A stretch of DNA of 56,725 nucleotides from Spirochaetales bacterium (GTDB lineage: Bacteria; Spirochaetota; Spirochaetia; SZUA-6; DRHE01). The notes beneath the pieces are model-generated. The model did no database searches. It was not told the origin of the DNA and saw only the letters and a list, made by a program, of their open reading frames with translations. Positions within the stretch are counted from its first letter, which is position 1; each line of letters starts with the position of its first letter. This document shows, piece by piece, positions 24,031 through 31,636 of the stretch. A program made the position numbers and the translations under genes. The DNA is taken from NCBI GenBank assembly GCA_016935715.1, contig JAFGQJ010000221.1:1-56725 (forward strand), given 5' to 3'.

Positions 24031-24465
24031 TTGGTGGGGGTCCAGCGGGCGGAGCTTCTCATCGCAAACCCCAAGGGAAAGAAAGACCGCCTTGTGCCGG
24101 TGGGAGAGGCGGCCCGCCACTACACTGAAGCCTACCAACGGCTGGTGCGTCCCTGGATGGTCTGAAGTGAACAGGAGAAGGCTCTTTTCGTCAGCCATCG
24201 TTGAGGTGGTCGGCTTTCGCTTCGATCGGTGAGCAAGATCGTGTGTAAAGCCGCTCAGGCCAGTGGGGCGAGAAAACGCATCAGCCCGCTCAGCTTTCGC
24301 CGCGCCATGGCCACCCACCTGCTACGCAACCACGCCTACCTAAGGCACATCCAGGCCATCCTGGGGCATGCCCAGATCACCAGCACCGAGCTGTACACCC
24401 ACCTGGTCCTGGAGGACCTGAAGGAGGTGATACTTCGCTCGCATCCCCACGGCAGGCGAAAGTGA
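24031..24465 (+). pseudogene. Decayed tyrosine recombinase/integrase, C-terminal catalytic part
   Basis: The frame from 24031 to 24465 encodes recognisable tyrosine-recombinase sequence in a single reading frame: NPKGKKDRLVPVGEAA, then ALFVSHR, GGRLSLRSVSKIV, then FRRAMATHLLRNHAYLRHIQ and AILGHAQITSTELYTHL with the catalytic tyrosine in ELYTH. Two in-frame TGA stops (24163-24165 and 24202-24204) interrupt it, and the N-terminal half is missing beyond a TAG at 24022. The HxxR helix has LSFR in place of the usual histidine-containing form. Both TGA codons stand where arginine would fit, consistent with CGA-to-TGA transitions. It is a dead remnant of a mobile element. Confidence 0.8.
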
Positions 24466-24526
24466 GAGAAGGTTTGCATTGTCCGGAAGGAGAGAACTGT
24501 AGTACACTATGAACGGGAGTACCGAA

Positions 24527-24838
24527 ATGGCTAACATCAAGAGTATCGAATGGGAAGTAACCCATTTGGTGAAGGCCCGCCTGTTTCCTGATGAGCAGTC
24601 GGTCCTGCGAACTGCGATGAGGGCGCTCTTTGAAGCGAAACCGGATCTGAAGCGTAAAATGGTGGTTACCGCATACACGGATGGGGACATCAGCCTGGGA
24701 AAAGCCGCCCAAATCATGGGGGTGAGCCAGGAAGAGATGAAGGACATCATTCGGGAGACCGGCGGACAGATTCATCTTGGCCCCCAGACGATCGAAGAGC
24801 TTCAGCAAGACACCGAGAATGCCCGAGTTCATCCTTGA
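24527..24838 (+). CDS. UPF0175-family antitoxin
   Basis: A 103-residue protein. The core RTAMRALFEAKPDLKR, then TDGDISLGKAAQIMGVSQEEM at about residues 60-80, is the UPF0175 pattern, including a helix-turn-helix-like segment. Such proteins are usually antitoxins for PIN-domain (DUF3368) toxins. The ATG at 24527 has a GGGAG site at a good distance; an earlier ATG at 24509 is possible but poorly placed. It overlaps the toxin gene by 20 bases. Confidence 0.85.
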   Translation: MANIKSIEWEVTHLVKARLFPDEQSVLRTAMRALFEAKPDLKRKMVVTAYTDGDISLGKAAQIMGVSQEEMKDIIRETGGQIHLGPQTIEELQQDTENARVHP

Positions 24839-25322
24839 CAGCACGGTGCTCTCCAATTTCGCCGCCGCCGGGATCATGGAACTGCTCTCTAAGGTGTACG
24901 GACAGAAAGGCCATACCACGGCGGAAGTCCTTAACGAATTGAAACAGGGAGTGAGGAGGGGCTATTCCTACCTCGAATCCGCTGTAAATGCGGTGGAGGG
25001 GCCGAAGCGTTGGGTGAAACTCGCCGTTCTACAATCCGCGGATGAACAACAATTAGCTCAGGAGTTCGGCGAGTTTCTCGATCCAGGTGAATCTTCGTGT
25101 TTGGTTCTCGCTGTTTCTCGAGACATGGTTCTGGCCACGGATGACATCGCCGCCAGAAAATTGGCCGCCCGGCGGAATGTCTCACTTACCGGAACACTGG
25201 GTATGCTGATTGAGCTGGTGAAACAGGAAACGATGACCCTGGAAAAGGCTAACGCGATACTTTCGCGTATGATTGAGCAGGGATACCGAAGCCCATGCGA
25301 ACGACTGGACGAACTGATCTAA
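24819..25322 (+). CDS. PIN-domain toxin, DUF3368 type
   Basis: A 167-residue PIN-fold ribonuclease toxin. The first acidic residue is in FILDSTVLSNF (Asp7). Later acidic positions are in EVLNELKQG and in DPGESSCLVLA, and the last is in VLATDDIAAR. These four regions supply the metal-binding Asp/Glu of PIN nucleases. The C-terminal GTLGMLIELVKQ is typical of DUF3368. The start at 24819 lies inside the antitoxin gene, so the pair is translationally coupled. It lies in the accessory island between the recombinase remnant and the sirtuin fragment. Confidence 0.87.
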   Translation: MPEFILDSTVLSNFAAAGIMELLSKVYGQKGHTTAEVLNELKQGVRRGYSYLESAVNAVEGPKRWVKLAVLQSADEQQLAQEFGEFLDPGESSCLVLAVSRDMVLATDDIAARKLAARRNVSLTGTLGMLIELVKQETMTLEKANAILSRMIEQGYRSPCERLDELI

Positions 25323-25455
25323 GGGGCGATAGTTCAGGTTTGGGTGCATCACGCAGAACATTTTCTCAGAGCTAGTTTTTGGGTCCTGGTTTCTGTGTGG
25401 TGGATTCTCAACAGTAGTTGCTACAAGAAATTACAGGCAGGGTGGGTCAGAATGT

Positions 25456-25483
25456 ATCACACAGAATTGATGTTCTGTGTGAT
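25456..25483. repeat. Perfect 11-base inverted repeat at the edge of the sirtuin fragment
   Basis: Arms ATCACACAGAA (25456-25466) and TTCTGTGTGAT (25473-25483) flank a 6-base loop. The right arm is the beginning of sirtuin-like sequence, and the left arm is its exact inverted copy. Confidence 0.7.
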
Positions 25484-25560
25484 CATGGTCTTCAGGTATC
25501 CCGCTGCGTGCAACCGCGCCAGGGCCCTGCACCCTGCCTTCGGCTCGGCGTACCCCCTCT
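25467..25560 (-). pseudogene. Fragment of a second sirtuin gene
   Basis: Read on the minus strand this stretch encodes PKAGCRALARLHAAGYLKTM followed by ITQN. It corresponds to PNAGHRALARLFEAGYLKTM and ITQN of the intact sirtuin at 23003-23794. The nucleotide match by eye is roughly 80 percent over about 90 bases. Neither the start nor the zinc and C-terminal parts are present. It abuts the stop of the ABC ATPase gene at 25576. It is a decayed duplicate, not a functional gene. Confidence 0.8.
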
Positions 25561-25575
25561 ACGGGTGGCCCGCTG

Positions 25576-26349
25576 TCAATAAACGACGAAACACCGTCCG
25601 TCGTGGCGGACGGTCCGGATCTGCAGCCCGTACAGGGCGGACAGTTGCTCCCCGGTGAACAGCTCCGCGAACGGGCCGCAGAGGAGCCTGCCCCCGGGAA
25701 AAACCAGGATCAGGTGATCCGCCAGCAGCGCCGCGGTTTCCGGGTCATGGGTGGTCAAAACCGCCGTCTTGCCCGCCCTCCTCCACTCCAGCAGCAGCTC
25801 GAGCATGTCCTTTCGGTGCTTGAGGTCCAGGTGGTTCATCGGCTCATCCAGAAGGAGCAGGCGCGGTTCCTGTGTGAGCGAGCGGGCCAGGAGCAGCAGC
25901 TGGGTTTCCCCGCCGCTCAAACGGGATATCGAGCGATTCTCCAGCGGCAGGATCGTTGTGCGGGCCAGGGCATTGGTAGCGATGCGGATGTCCCGCTGCC
26001 CCGGAGCGGCCAGGGTCTCGAGGTGGGGAGCCCTGCCGAGCAGAACGTACTCCAGTACCGAGAATTCGAATCCCGTCGGTTCCTTCTGCGGCAGCAGGCT
26101 CTGGGTCCTGCCCCGCTGCCGGTGACCGTAGGAGCCCAGATCCGTGCCGAAGAGCAGGATCCTGCCGCTGGCCGGCTGCAGCCAGCCCAGGGCAAGATGC
26201 AGGAGAGTCGTCTTCCCGGCTCCGTTGGGACCCAGGATCGCCGTGATCGAGCCCTCCGGAACCTCGAAGCTGCACCTCTCCAGCCTGGGCGCCTTGCCGC
26301 CGTGGGTGAAGAAGATCTCCGAGAAGGCAAGAGCGCTGCTGCCGCTCAC
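25576..26349 (-). CDS. FecCD-type ABC importer, ATP-binding protein
   Basis: A 257-residue ATPase energising uptake of a metal chelate or cobalamin-like compound. Walker A is GPNGAGKTT at about residues 40-48, the signature is SRLSGGE near 143, Walker B is LLLLDEP near 168, and the switch His is in TTHDPE. The start is GTG at 26349, overlapping the permease TGA as GTGA. It is the third gene of binding protein-permease-ATPase. The substrate cannot be read from the sequence. Confidence 0.92.
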   Translation of the reverse strand: MSGSSALAFSEIFFTHGGKAPRLERCSFEVPEGSITAILGPNGAGKTTLLHLALGWLQPASGRILLFGTDLGSYGHRQRGRTQSLLPQKEPTGFEFSVLEYVLLGRAPHLETLAAPGQRDIRIATNALARTTILPLENRSISRLSGGETQLLLLARSLTQEPRLLLLDEPMNHLDLKHRKDMLELLLEWRRAGKTAVLTTHDPETAALLADHLILVFPGGRLLCGPFAELFTGEQLSALYGLQIRTVRHDGRCFVVY

Positions 26350-27335
26350 GGCCGAAACCCCCGCCTGGTGAGGATGAGGGCGAACAGGATCGCCCCCAGC
26401 AGGGAGCTCATGATCCCCAGTGGAATCTCGCCGGGCAGCAGCATGCGGGCCAGGGTATCGCAGAGAAGACCGAAGCCCCCCCCTATGAGCAGCGCGCCGG
26501 GAATGGAGTAGCGTCCGTCGGCGCCGAAGATCCTGCGGGCCAGATGGGGCACGATCAAGCCCAGCCACAGGACGATGCCGCTGACCGAGATGACGGCGGC
26601 TACGGCGATGGTTGCGGCCACGATGAGCACCAGCCGGATCCGCTCCGGCGGTGTTCCCAGGGCAAAGGCGGTCTCGTCGGAGAGGGTCAGGAGGTTGACC
26701 CTCCAGCGGAACAGCAGCAGCAGGAGCAGACCGGCGGTGACCGCCGGGAGTACCGACAGCAGCTCCCCCCACGAGACGTGGGACAGCCCTCCGAGCAGCC
26801 AAAAGGTGATCTCCGGCAGCTGGGTGAGGGGGTCGGCGGTGTATTTGATGATGCCGATTCCCGCGGTGAACAGGGCGGAGACGGCCAGCCCCGAGAGGAT
26901 GAGCCGCAGGATCCAGCCGCCGAAGCGGATCCTCCGGGCCAGCCAATAGGCCAGGGCGAGTCCCAGGATTCCGCATAATGCGGAGGAAGCCTGGATCGCC
27001 GGCAGCGAGCCTCCGAACAGCAGGATCGCCGCCACGGCGCCGAAGGCGGCTCCCTGGGTGACTCCGAGAAAACCGGGCTCCACCAGAGGATTGGAGAAGA
27101 TCAACTGGAACACGGCCCCGGAGGTGGCCAGGGACATTCCCAGGAAGACCGACAGCAGGACCCTGGGCAGCCGGAGCCTGAGGAAGATCTGCGCGGCCAG
27201 TGGATCCGAAAACAGAGCCCGGGGAGCGGTGAAGCCCGGTTCCGGATACCGGCCCAGCATCAGGGCCACGAGCGTGGCCGCAGCCAGGCAGACGGCCGCG
27301 ACGCCCAGCAGAGACCTGTTCCTGCTCGCGCTCAG
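26346..27335 (-). CDS. FecCD-family ABC importer permease, apparent CTG start
   Basis: A 329-residue permease with about ten spans. Family motifs are LRLPRVLLSVFLGMSLATSG (about residues 55-74), NPLVEPGFLGVTQGAAFG, and VSGIVLWLGLIVPHLAR near 250-266. An ATG/GTG/TTG start would have to be at 27269 or later, which would remove the first membrane span. The frame is open further upstream, and CTG at 27335 stands 7 bases after a perfect AAGGAGG; starting there restores span 1 (LLGVAAVCLAAATLVALML) and normal length. I therefore call CTG as the start. Confidence 0.85.
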   Translation of the reverse strand: MSASRNRSLLGVAAVCLAAATLVALMLGRYPEPGFTAPRALFSDPLAAQIFLRLRLPRVLLSVFLGMSLATSGAVFQLIFSNPLVEPGFLGVTQGAAFGAVAAILLFGGSLPAIQASSALCGILGLALAYWLARRIRFGGWILRLILSGLAVSALFTAGIGIIKYTADPLTQLPEITFWLLGGLSHVSWGELLSVLPAVTAGLLLLLLFRWRVNLLTLSDETAFALGTPPERIRLVLIVAATIAVAAVISVSGIVLWLGLIVPHLARRIFGADGRYSIPGALLIGGGFGLLCDTLARMLLPGEIPLGIMSSLLGAILFALILTRRGFRP

Positions 27336-27360
27336 CTTCTGTCCTCCTTCACCCCGGCCG

Positions 27361-28404
27361 TCAGGGATAGTCCCCCCGGATGCGCGGGATAATGGATTGC
27401 CGTATCTGCTGCCGCGAAAGCCCGTACACGAAGCCGTAGAACTCCTCCACCTTGCCCTCTATGTCGGGCGAATCGGAGCGCTGAGGATGGAGCTTGCCGG
27501 CAAGCCAGTGCAGCCCGATGATCCAGCGCGGATCCGGCTGATCCCAGCTCAGGTAGTCGGCGGGAAAGGCGAACAGCCTGCCCTGCCGGACCGCCTCCAG
27601 CTCGAGCCACTTCGGATCGCCCAGCAGCCGCTTCTTCACCTCATCCGCCGGGGTGTGGTAGGAGACCAGCAGGATAATTGCCGGGTTCCAGGCGGCGATC
27701 TGCTCGAAGCCGACCTGCTGCCATCCGGAGCCGGCGGCCGCCTCCAGCCACACCGGATTGCCTCCGGCCCACTGCACCAGGCTCGTCTGCAGCCACTGTT
27801 TGGGCGGCACGTTGAAGGAGACGGTGGAGCCTCGGGTTCCGTAGTAGATCAGCAGCGTCGCCGGCCTCTGGGAGGCGGGGATGGCCCCGCTCATTTCCCG
27901 GACCTGTCGCAGATTCTCGGCGAAGTAGGCATTGAGCTCCCGGGCTCGATCGGGATTTCCCATGAGTCTTCCGAGGGCCAGGATATCCCGCTGGAAACTT
28001 TCGGGGCTTTCCAGGTCGACGTAGAGCACCGGCACGTCCAGCTCCTCCAGCCGGCGGCCCAGCCCGCCGGCCAGGTAGCTCTTCAGGACCACGCAGTCGG
28101 GGCGGTGGGACAGGATCTCCTCCACCCCGGGCTCCGGAGCGAGCACGGCGCGGCGCGCCGCCCCCGGGTCCACAACCGAGACGAAACTCCCCCCGGCCTG
28201 ACTGCCGGAGCCGAAGGCCACCACGCAGTCGTAGGCCTCGGGGAACATGTAGAGGGCGTCGAGAACGAGGGAGTGCGCCTTGCCGCCCGTCACGATTCTG
28301 CAGGCGGGCTGCTTTCGAGCCGGGGCCGTTTCCCTCGAAGCTTCGGTCAGTGCGGGCAGGGCTGCTGATGCGATCAGCAGCACAACGAGTGCGCTGTTCT
28401 TCAA
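27361..28404 (-). CDS. FecB/BtuF-type ABC importer, periplasmic binding protein
   Basis: A 347-residue exported protein with a signal peptide at residues 1-22 (KNSALVVLLIASAALPALTEA). The mature part has two lobes typical of metal-chelate receptors: LAPEPGVEEILSHRPDCVVL near 110, then a helical bridge and the C-lobe with FEQIAAWNPAIILLVSY near 240. The start is TTG at 28404, 6 bases after GGAGG; an ATG just upstream in another frame ends after two codons. The cluster with permease and ATPase, divergent from a Fur-family gene, points to iron or another metal chelate. Confidence 0.88.
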   Translation of the reverse strand: MKNSALVVLLIASAALPALTEASRETAPARKQPACRIVTGGKAHSLVLDALYMFPEAYDCVVAFGSGSQAGGSFVSVVDPGAARRAVLAPEPGVEEILSHRPDCVVLKSYLAGGLGRRLEELDVPVLYVDLESPESFQRDILALGRLMGNPDRARELNAYFAENLRQVREMSGAIPASQRPATLLIYYGTRGSTVSFNVPPKQWLQTSLVQWAGGNPVWLEAAAGSGWQQVGFEQIAAWNPAIILLVSYHTPADEVKKRLLGDPKWLELEAVRQGRLFAFPADYLSWDQPDPRWIIGLHWLAGKLHPQRSDSPDIEGKVEEFYGFVYGLSRQQIRQSIIPRIRGDYP

Positions 28405-28456
28405 GACATTCCTCCGCCTGCGCTCCGGCAGCTGCACTGTTGCGCGGCAAGGCAGG

Positions 28457-28485
28457 ATCGTAGAGATTTCCCGGCGGATTGTCAA
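28457..28485 (-). promoter_or_regulatory. Predicted promoter of the FecBCD-type operon
   Basis: On the minus strand TTGACA (28480-28485) is followed after 17 bases by TACGAT (28457-28462), giving a leader of about 45 bases before the TTG start. Confidence 0.55.
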
Positions 28486-28513
28486 GACCGGGGAAGCAAA
28501 AAATTTGTTAATC

Positions 28514-28563
28514 TTATTGTATTTTTCTTTGATATATAGAATTATATATGCAACTGAATTGCA
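28514..28563 (+). promoter_or_regulatory. Promoter and palindromes upstream of the Fur-family gene
   Basis: TTATTG (28514-28519) and TAGAAT (28537-28542) are 17 bases apart. An AT palindrome, ATATATA (28532-28538) with TATATAT (28543-28549), covers the -10 region. A second inverted repeat, TGCAA/TTGCA (28549-28563), covers the expected start site. Either could be the regulator's own operator. Neither matches the standard Fur box. Confidence 0.45.
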
Positions 28564-28580
28564 TTAACTGTCAGGAAACG

Positions 28581-29027
28581 ATGAGCCGACACGACAGCCA
28601 AACCGCCGCCCGCGACCTTCTGCGGGCCTCATCCCTGCGGGCGACTCCCGTGCGGACGGCAATCCTGGCCCACCTGCTGAAGACGGGCCGCCCGGTTTCG
28701 CACGGGGACCTCTGGAAGAGGAAGCGGATCCGGGCCTTCAACCGGGTAACGGTTTATCGCACTCTCCTCACCCTGCAGAAAAATGGAATCGTGCACGCGG
28801 TTCAGGGGATCGACGGGGTGTGGCGATTCTGCGCGCATCCTTCCGCACAGGAGCGCTGCCCCGGCAATCACCCGCACTTCGTGTGCACCCGCTGCCGGCG
28901 CATGGTCTGCCTGCTCGGGCAAAGCATGCCCTTCGTGGAGGTCCCCGAAGGGACCCTGGTGCAGGCCAAGCAGTTCGTCGTCTACGGAATCTGCGCCGAA
29001 TGCTCGGCGGCGGAACGGGCCGGATGA
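28581..29027 (+). CDS. Fur-family metalloregulator
   Basis: A 148-residue DNA-binding metal sensor. The winged helix is at about residues 12-85 (TPVRTAILAHLL, then FNRVTVYRTLLTLQKNGIV). The dimerisation part has HPHFVCTRCRRMVC, with one CxxC, and a second CAEC near the C-terminus, which together form a structural zinc site. Whether it senses iron, zinc, manganese or peroxide is not clear from sequence. The ATG at 28581 is chosen because the likely transcript starts near 28549 and CAGGA precedes it. It diverges from a metal-chelate importer, its likely target. Confidence 0.88.
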   Translation: MSRHDSQTAARDLLRASSLRATPVRTAILAHLLKTGRPVSHGDLWKRKRIRAFNRVTVYRTLLTLQKNGIVHAVQGIDGVWRFCAHPSAQERCPGNHPHFVCTRCRRMVCLLGQSMPFVEVPEGTLVQAKQFVVYGICAECSAAERAG

Positions 29028-29052
29028 GGCTCGGAGGGATTGCCGTGCAGCC

Positions 29053-29775
29053 TCAATCAGCCGATCGATCGTCCCGCCACGGATAGTGGTGATGGGTGGC
29101 CCGCAAGCCCTCCCGCAGAAGCTCGAGGTACTCCGAGCGGGGGATCTGCAGCGCGCCCATGCTGAGGATGTGGGGGGTGACCTGCTGGCAGTCGATCATT
29201 AGGAAGCGGCGCCGCTCCAGCAGACGGCAGAGGTGAACCAGAGCCACCTTGGAGGCGTTCGCCTGGAGGGAGAACATCGATTCTCCGAAAAAAACCCTGC
29301 CCAGGGTCAACCCGTACAGTCCGCCGCACAGGCGCCCCTCGCGGTACACGGAAACGCAGTGCGTGATGTAGCTCTCGTAGTGCAGCCGGGTGTAGGCCTC
29401 GAAGAAGCGCCTGTCGATCCAGCTTCCCTCCTGATTCGCTCTGGGAACCGTGGCGCAGAGGTATACGACCTCTTCGAAATCCTCGTCGAAGCGAACCTGG
29501 AATCGACCCTGTCTCAGGATTCGTCCCAGGCGCCTGGAAATCCGGATACGGTCCGGGTACAGCACCGGACGGGGATCCGTGGAAAACCACATGATGGGCG
29601 GACCGTTGAACCAGGGGAAGATCCCTTTGCTGTAGGCTTCCACCAGAACCCGCCGGGACAGCTCCCCCCCTACTGCGATCAGCCCGTTTCCGTCGGGCTT
29701 CAGAGAATCGGGGAATACCGGCTCGGAATTGGAGTCGATGATGTACGGCAGGGCGCCCTTCGACGCGCAGCTCAT
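29053..29775 (-). CDS. aat: Leucyl/phenylalanyl-tRNA-protein transferase
   Basis: A 240-residue enzyme that adds Leu or Phe to the N-terminus of proteins with Arg or Lys first, marking them for ClpS-ClpAP degradation. Family motifs are GLIAVGGELS (about 31-40), EAYSKGIFPWFN (46-57), PIMWFSTDPRPVL (60-72), and GGLYGLTLGRVFFGESMFS near 152-170. Length is normal. It stands alone between convergent and same-strand neighbours. ClpS and ClpA are not in the window. Confidence 0.95.
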   Translation of the reverse strand: MSCASKGALPYIIDSNSEPVFPDSLKPDGNGLIAVGGELSRRVLVEAYSKGIFPWFNGPPIMWFSTDPRPVLYPDRIRISRRLGRILRQGRFQVRFDEDFEEVVYLCATVPRANQEGSWIDRRFFEAYTRLHYESYITHCVSVYREGRLCGGLYGLTLGRVFFGESMFSLQANASKVALVHLCRLLERRRFLMIDCQQVTPHILSMGALQIPRSEYLELLREGLRATHHHYPWRDDRSAD

Positions 29776-29917
29776 CGGGCTGCAGCCCCCGGCGGATCCG
29801 CCTCATCCCTGCCGCTCACCGCGGAAACCGCTGCGCCGAAGCGTCCGGCGGCTCGATGCTCCCGGATGCGGCTCGGGCTGAGGCTCAGGCATCGGCCCGG
29901 ACGGAGGTTCTGCCCTG

Positions 29918-30211
29918 TCACAGGGCTTCCTCCAGTGACCTGCGGACCGATCCGGGAAGACGCAGGACCTTGTGGCGGGAGGCCTCTCCGAAGACAATCC
30001 GTATCTCCGACCTGGGCACGGCCAGTGTCTTCGACAGGAACCGGACCAGTTCCTTGTTCGCCCGCCCCTTGACGGCGGGGGCCTGAACACGCACCGCCAG
30101 CTCCCCGTTGCGTACCCCGACGATGCGGTTCTGCTCCGATTTGGGGAAGGCTTTCACCCTCAGCATGATGTGCTCTCCGCTGATCTCGAAGGGCCTGTCT
30201 TCACCGGGCAT
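29918..30211 (-). CDS. DUF167 (YggU-type) small protein
   Basis: A 97-residue protein of the DUF167 family. The core is LRVKAFPKSEQNRIVG, then LAVRVQAPAVKGRANKELVRFLS and IRIVFGEASRHKVLRL. Structures are known for the family but not its function. The ATG at 30211 is the first that keeps the family domain intact; upstream codons in frame look non-coding. The 142 bases between it and aat hold nothing I recognise. Confidence 0.85.
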   Translation of the reverse strand: MPGEDRPFEISGEHIMLRVKAFPKSEQNRIVGVRNGELAVRVQAPAVKGRANKELVRFLSKTLAVPRSEIRIVFGEASRHKVLRLPGSVRRSLEEAL

Positions 30212-30324
30212 GAGCGGCCGCCTGCTTCCGTCCTGACATGATCCTGTGCAAAACGATAAGCCCATACCCGCCGTTTGTTCAAGGTCTCGAGATGCGAGGC
30301 CCCGAGATACACGGTCTCGATACC

Positions 30325-30353
30325 TTGCCAAAAGCCTCGCCAGATATCATATT
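30325..30353 (+). promoter_or_regulatory. Candidate promoter of the flavodiiron gene
   Basis: TTGCCA (30325-30330) is followed after 17 bases by CATATT (30348-30353), about 35 bases before the ATG. No FNR-like or NorR-like site is evident. Confidence 0.4.
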
Positions 30354-30393
30354 AGATCGTAGTCAGATAACGAACGCAATCCAGGAGGATACG

Positions 30394-31596
30394 ATGCCCG
30401 CCGTTGAAATTCGTAAAAACGTATACTGGATAGGAGTGAACGATCGGACCACCGACCTGTTCGAGGGGATCTGGCCCATCGAGAAAGAGGGGGTCTCCTA
30501 CAATGCCTACCTGCTGCTCGACAAGAAAAAGGTGCTGATCGACCTGTCCAAGGCCCTGAAGACCGACGAGTTCTTCAACCAGATCCAGGACCTGGTGGCG
30601 ATTCAGGATCTGGACTACATCGTGATGAACCACCTGGAGCCCGATCACACGGGGGTTCTGAACACCTTCCGGCAGATCAATCCCAGGGCGACGATCCTGG
30701 GCACCCCGAAAATGAAGGAGCTGCTGGCGAACTTCTACGGGATCACCGAAAATTTCCAAGTCGTCGAGGACGGGCAGACCCTCGACATAGGCAGTCGCAC
30801 CCTGCAGTTCTTCCACACCCCCTTCGTGCACTGGCCGGAAACCATGATGAGCTACGATACATCGGAGAAGATCCTGTTCTCCTGCGACGGATTCGGCAGC
30901 TACGGGGCGCTGGTCGGCACGATCTTCGACGACGAGTGCAAGAACCTGCCCTTCTACGAGCAGGAGTCGCTGCGCTACTTCGTGAACATCGTGTCGAAGT
31001 TCAGCAAACCCACCCTCAATGCGATCAACAAGCTCGCAGGCGTGGATGTCCAGGTGATCGCCCCCTCCCACGGACTGATCTGGAGAAGCAATCCGGGACG
31101 GATCATCGAGCTGTACAAGAAATGGTCGGAGTACGCCACGGGTCCCACCGAGCCGGGCATCACCCTGGTGTACGGCTCGATGTACGGCAACACCGAACGG
31201 GTGATGGACGTCGTGGCCCAGGGCATCGCGAGCGCCGGCGTGCCGCTGCAGATCTTCGACGCGGCCCGCACGCACGTCAGCTACATCCTGCCGGCTCTCT
31301 GGGTCAACCGGGGTGTGGTGATCGGAGCGCCGACCTACGAGGGGGCGCTTTTTCCGCCCGTGACGGACGTGCTGCATCACGCCGCGGTCAAGCGGATCCT
31401 CAACAAGAAAACGGCGATGTTCGGAAGCCACGGTTGGAGCGGCGGGGCGCTGCGCAACATCAAGCAGATCATAGAACCGATCAAATGGACGCTGGAGGAC
31501 TCCTTCGAGTTCACCGGAAGCCCCACCGGGGAAGACCTGAAAACGGCCCGGGAGTTCGGGCGCAGCTTCGCCGAGAAGATCAAAAGCGGGCAGTGA
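30394..31596 (+). CDS. Flavodiiron protein (A-type flavoprotein)
   Basis: A 400-residue cytosolic enzyme that reduces oxygen to water or nitric oxide to nitrous oxide in anaerobes. The metallo-beta-lactamase domain (about residues 1-250) has diiron ligands HLEPDH (His80, Glu82, Asp84, His85), a further His in FVHWPE, Asp in SCDGFGS and His in APSHGLIW. The flavodoxin domain (about 255-400) starts with the FMN phosphate loop GSMYGNTE. All ligands are present. The ATG follows a CAGGAGG site. There is no rubredoxin gene or domain beside it. Confidence 0.93.
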   Translation: MPAVEIRKNVYWIGVNDRTTDLFEGIWPIEKEGVSYNAYLLLDKKKVLIDLSKALKTDEFFNQIQDLVAIQDLDYIVMNHLEPDHTGVLNTFRQINPRATILGTPKMKELLANFYGITENFQVVEDGQTLDIGSRTLQFFHTPFVHWPETMMSYDTSEKILFSCDGFGSYGALVGTIFDDECKNLPFYEQESLRYFVNIVSKFSKPTLNAINKLAGVDVQVIAPSHGLIWRSNPGRIIELYKKWSEYATGPTEPGITLVYGSMYGNTERVMDVVAQGIASAGVPLQIFDAARTHVSYILPALWVNRGVVIGAPTYEGALFPPVTDVLHHAAVKRILNKKTAMFGSHGWSGGALRNIKQIIEPIKWTLEDSFEFTGSPTGEDLKTAREFGRSFAEKIKSGQ

Positions 31597-31636
31597 TCGC
31601 CCCGGGCGGGCGGATCCGGAGCAGCTTCCGCTGCAG

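Noticed and set aside
24031..24465. TGA recoded as an amino acid
   Set aside because: Many clear genes in the window end at TGA, and the interrupted gene is also truncated, so ordinary decay is simpler.
25323..25455. Gene in the gap after the PIN toxin
   Set aside because: The open frame across it has no ribosome-binding site, no motif and runs into the antisense ATPase gene.
29776..29917. tRNA or small RNA in the aat upstream gap
   Set aside because: No cloverleaf, TTCGA arm or promoter could be made out; it is GC-rich sequence with nothing recognisable.
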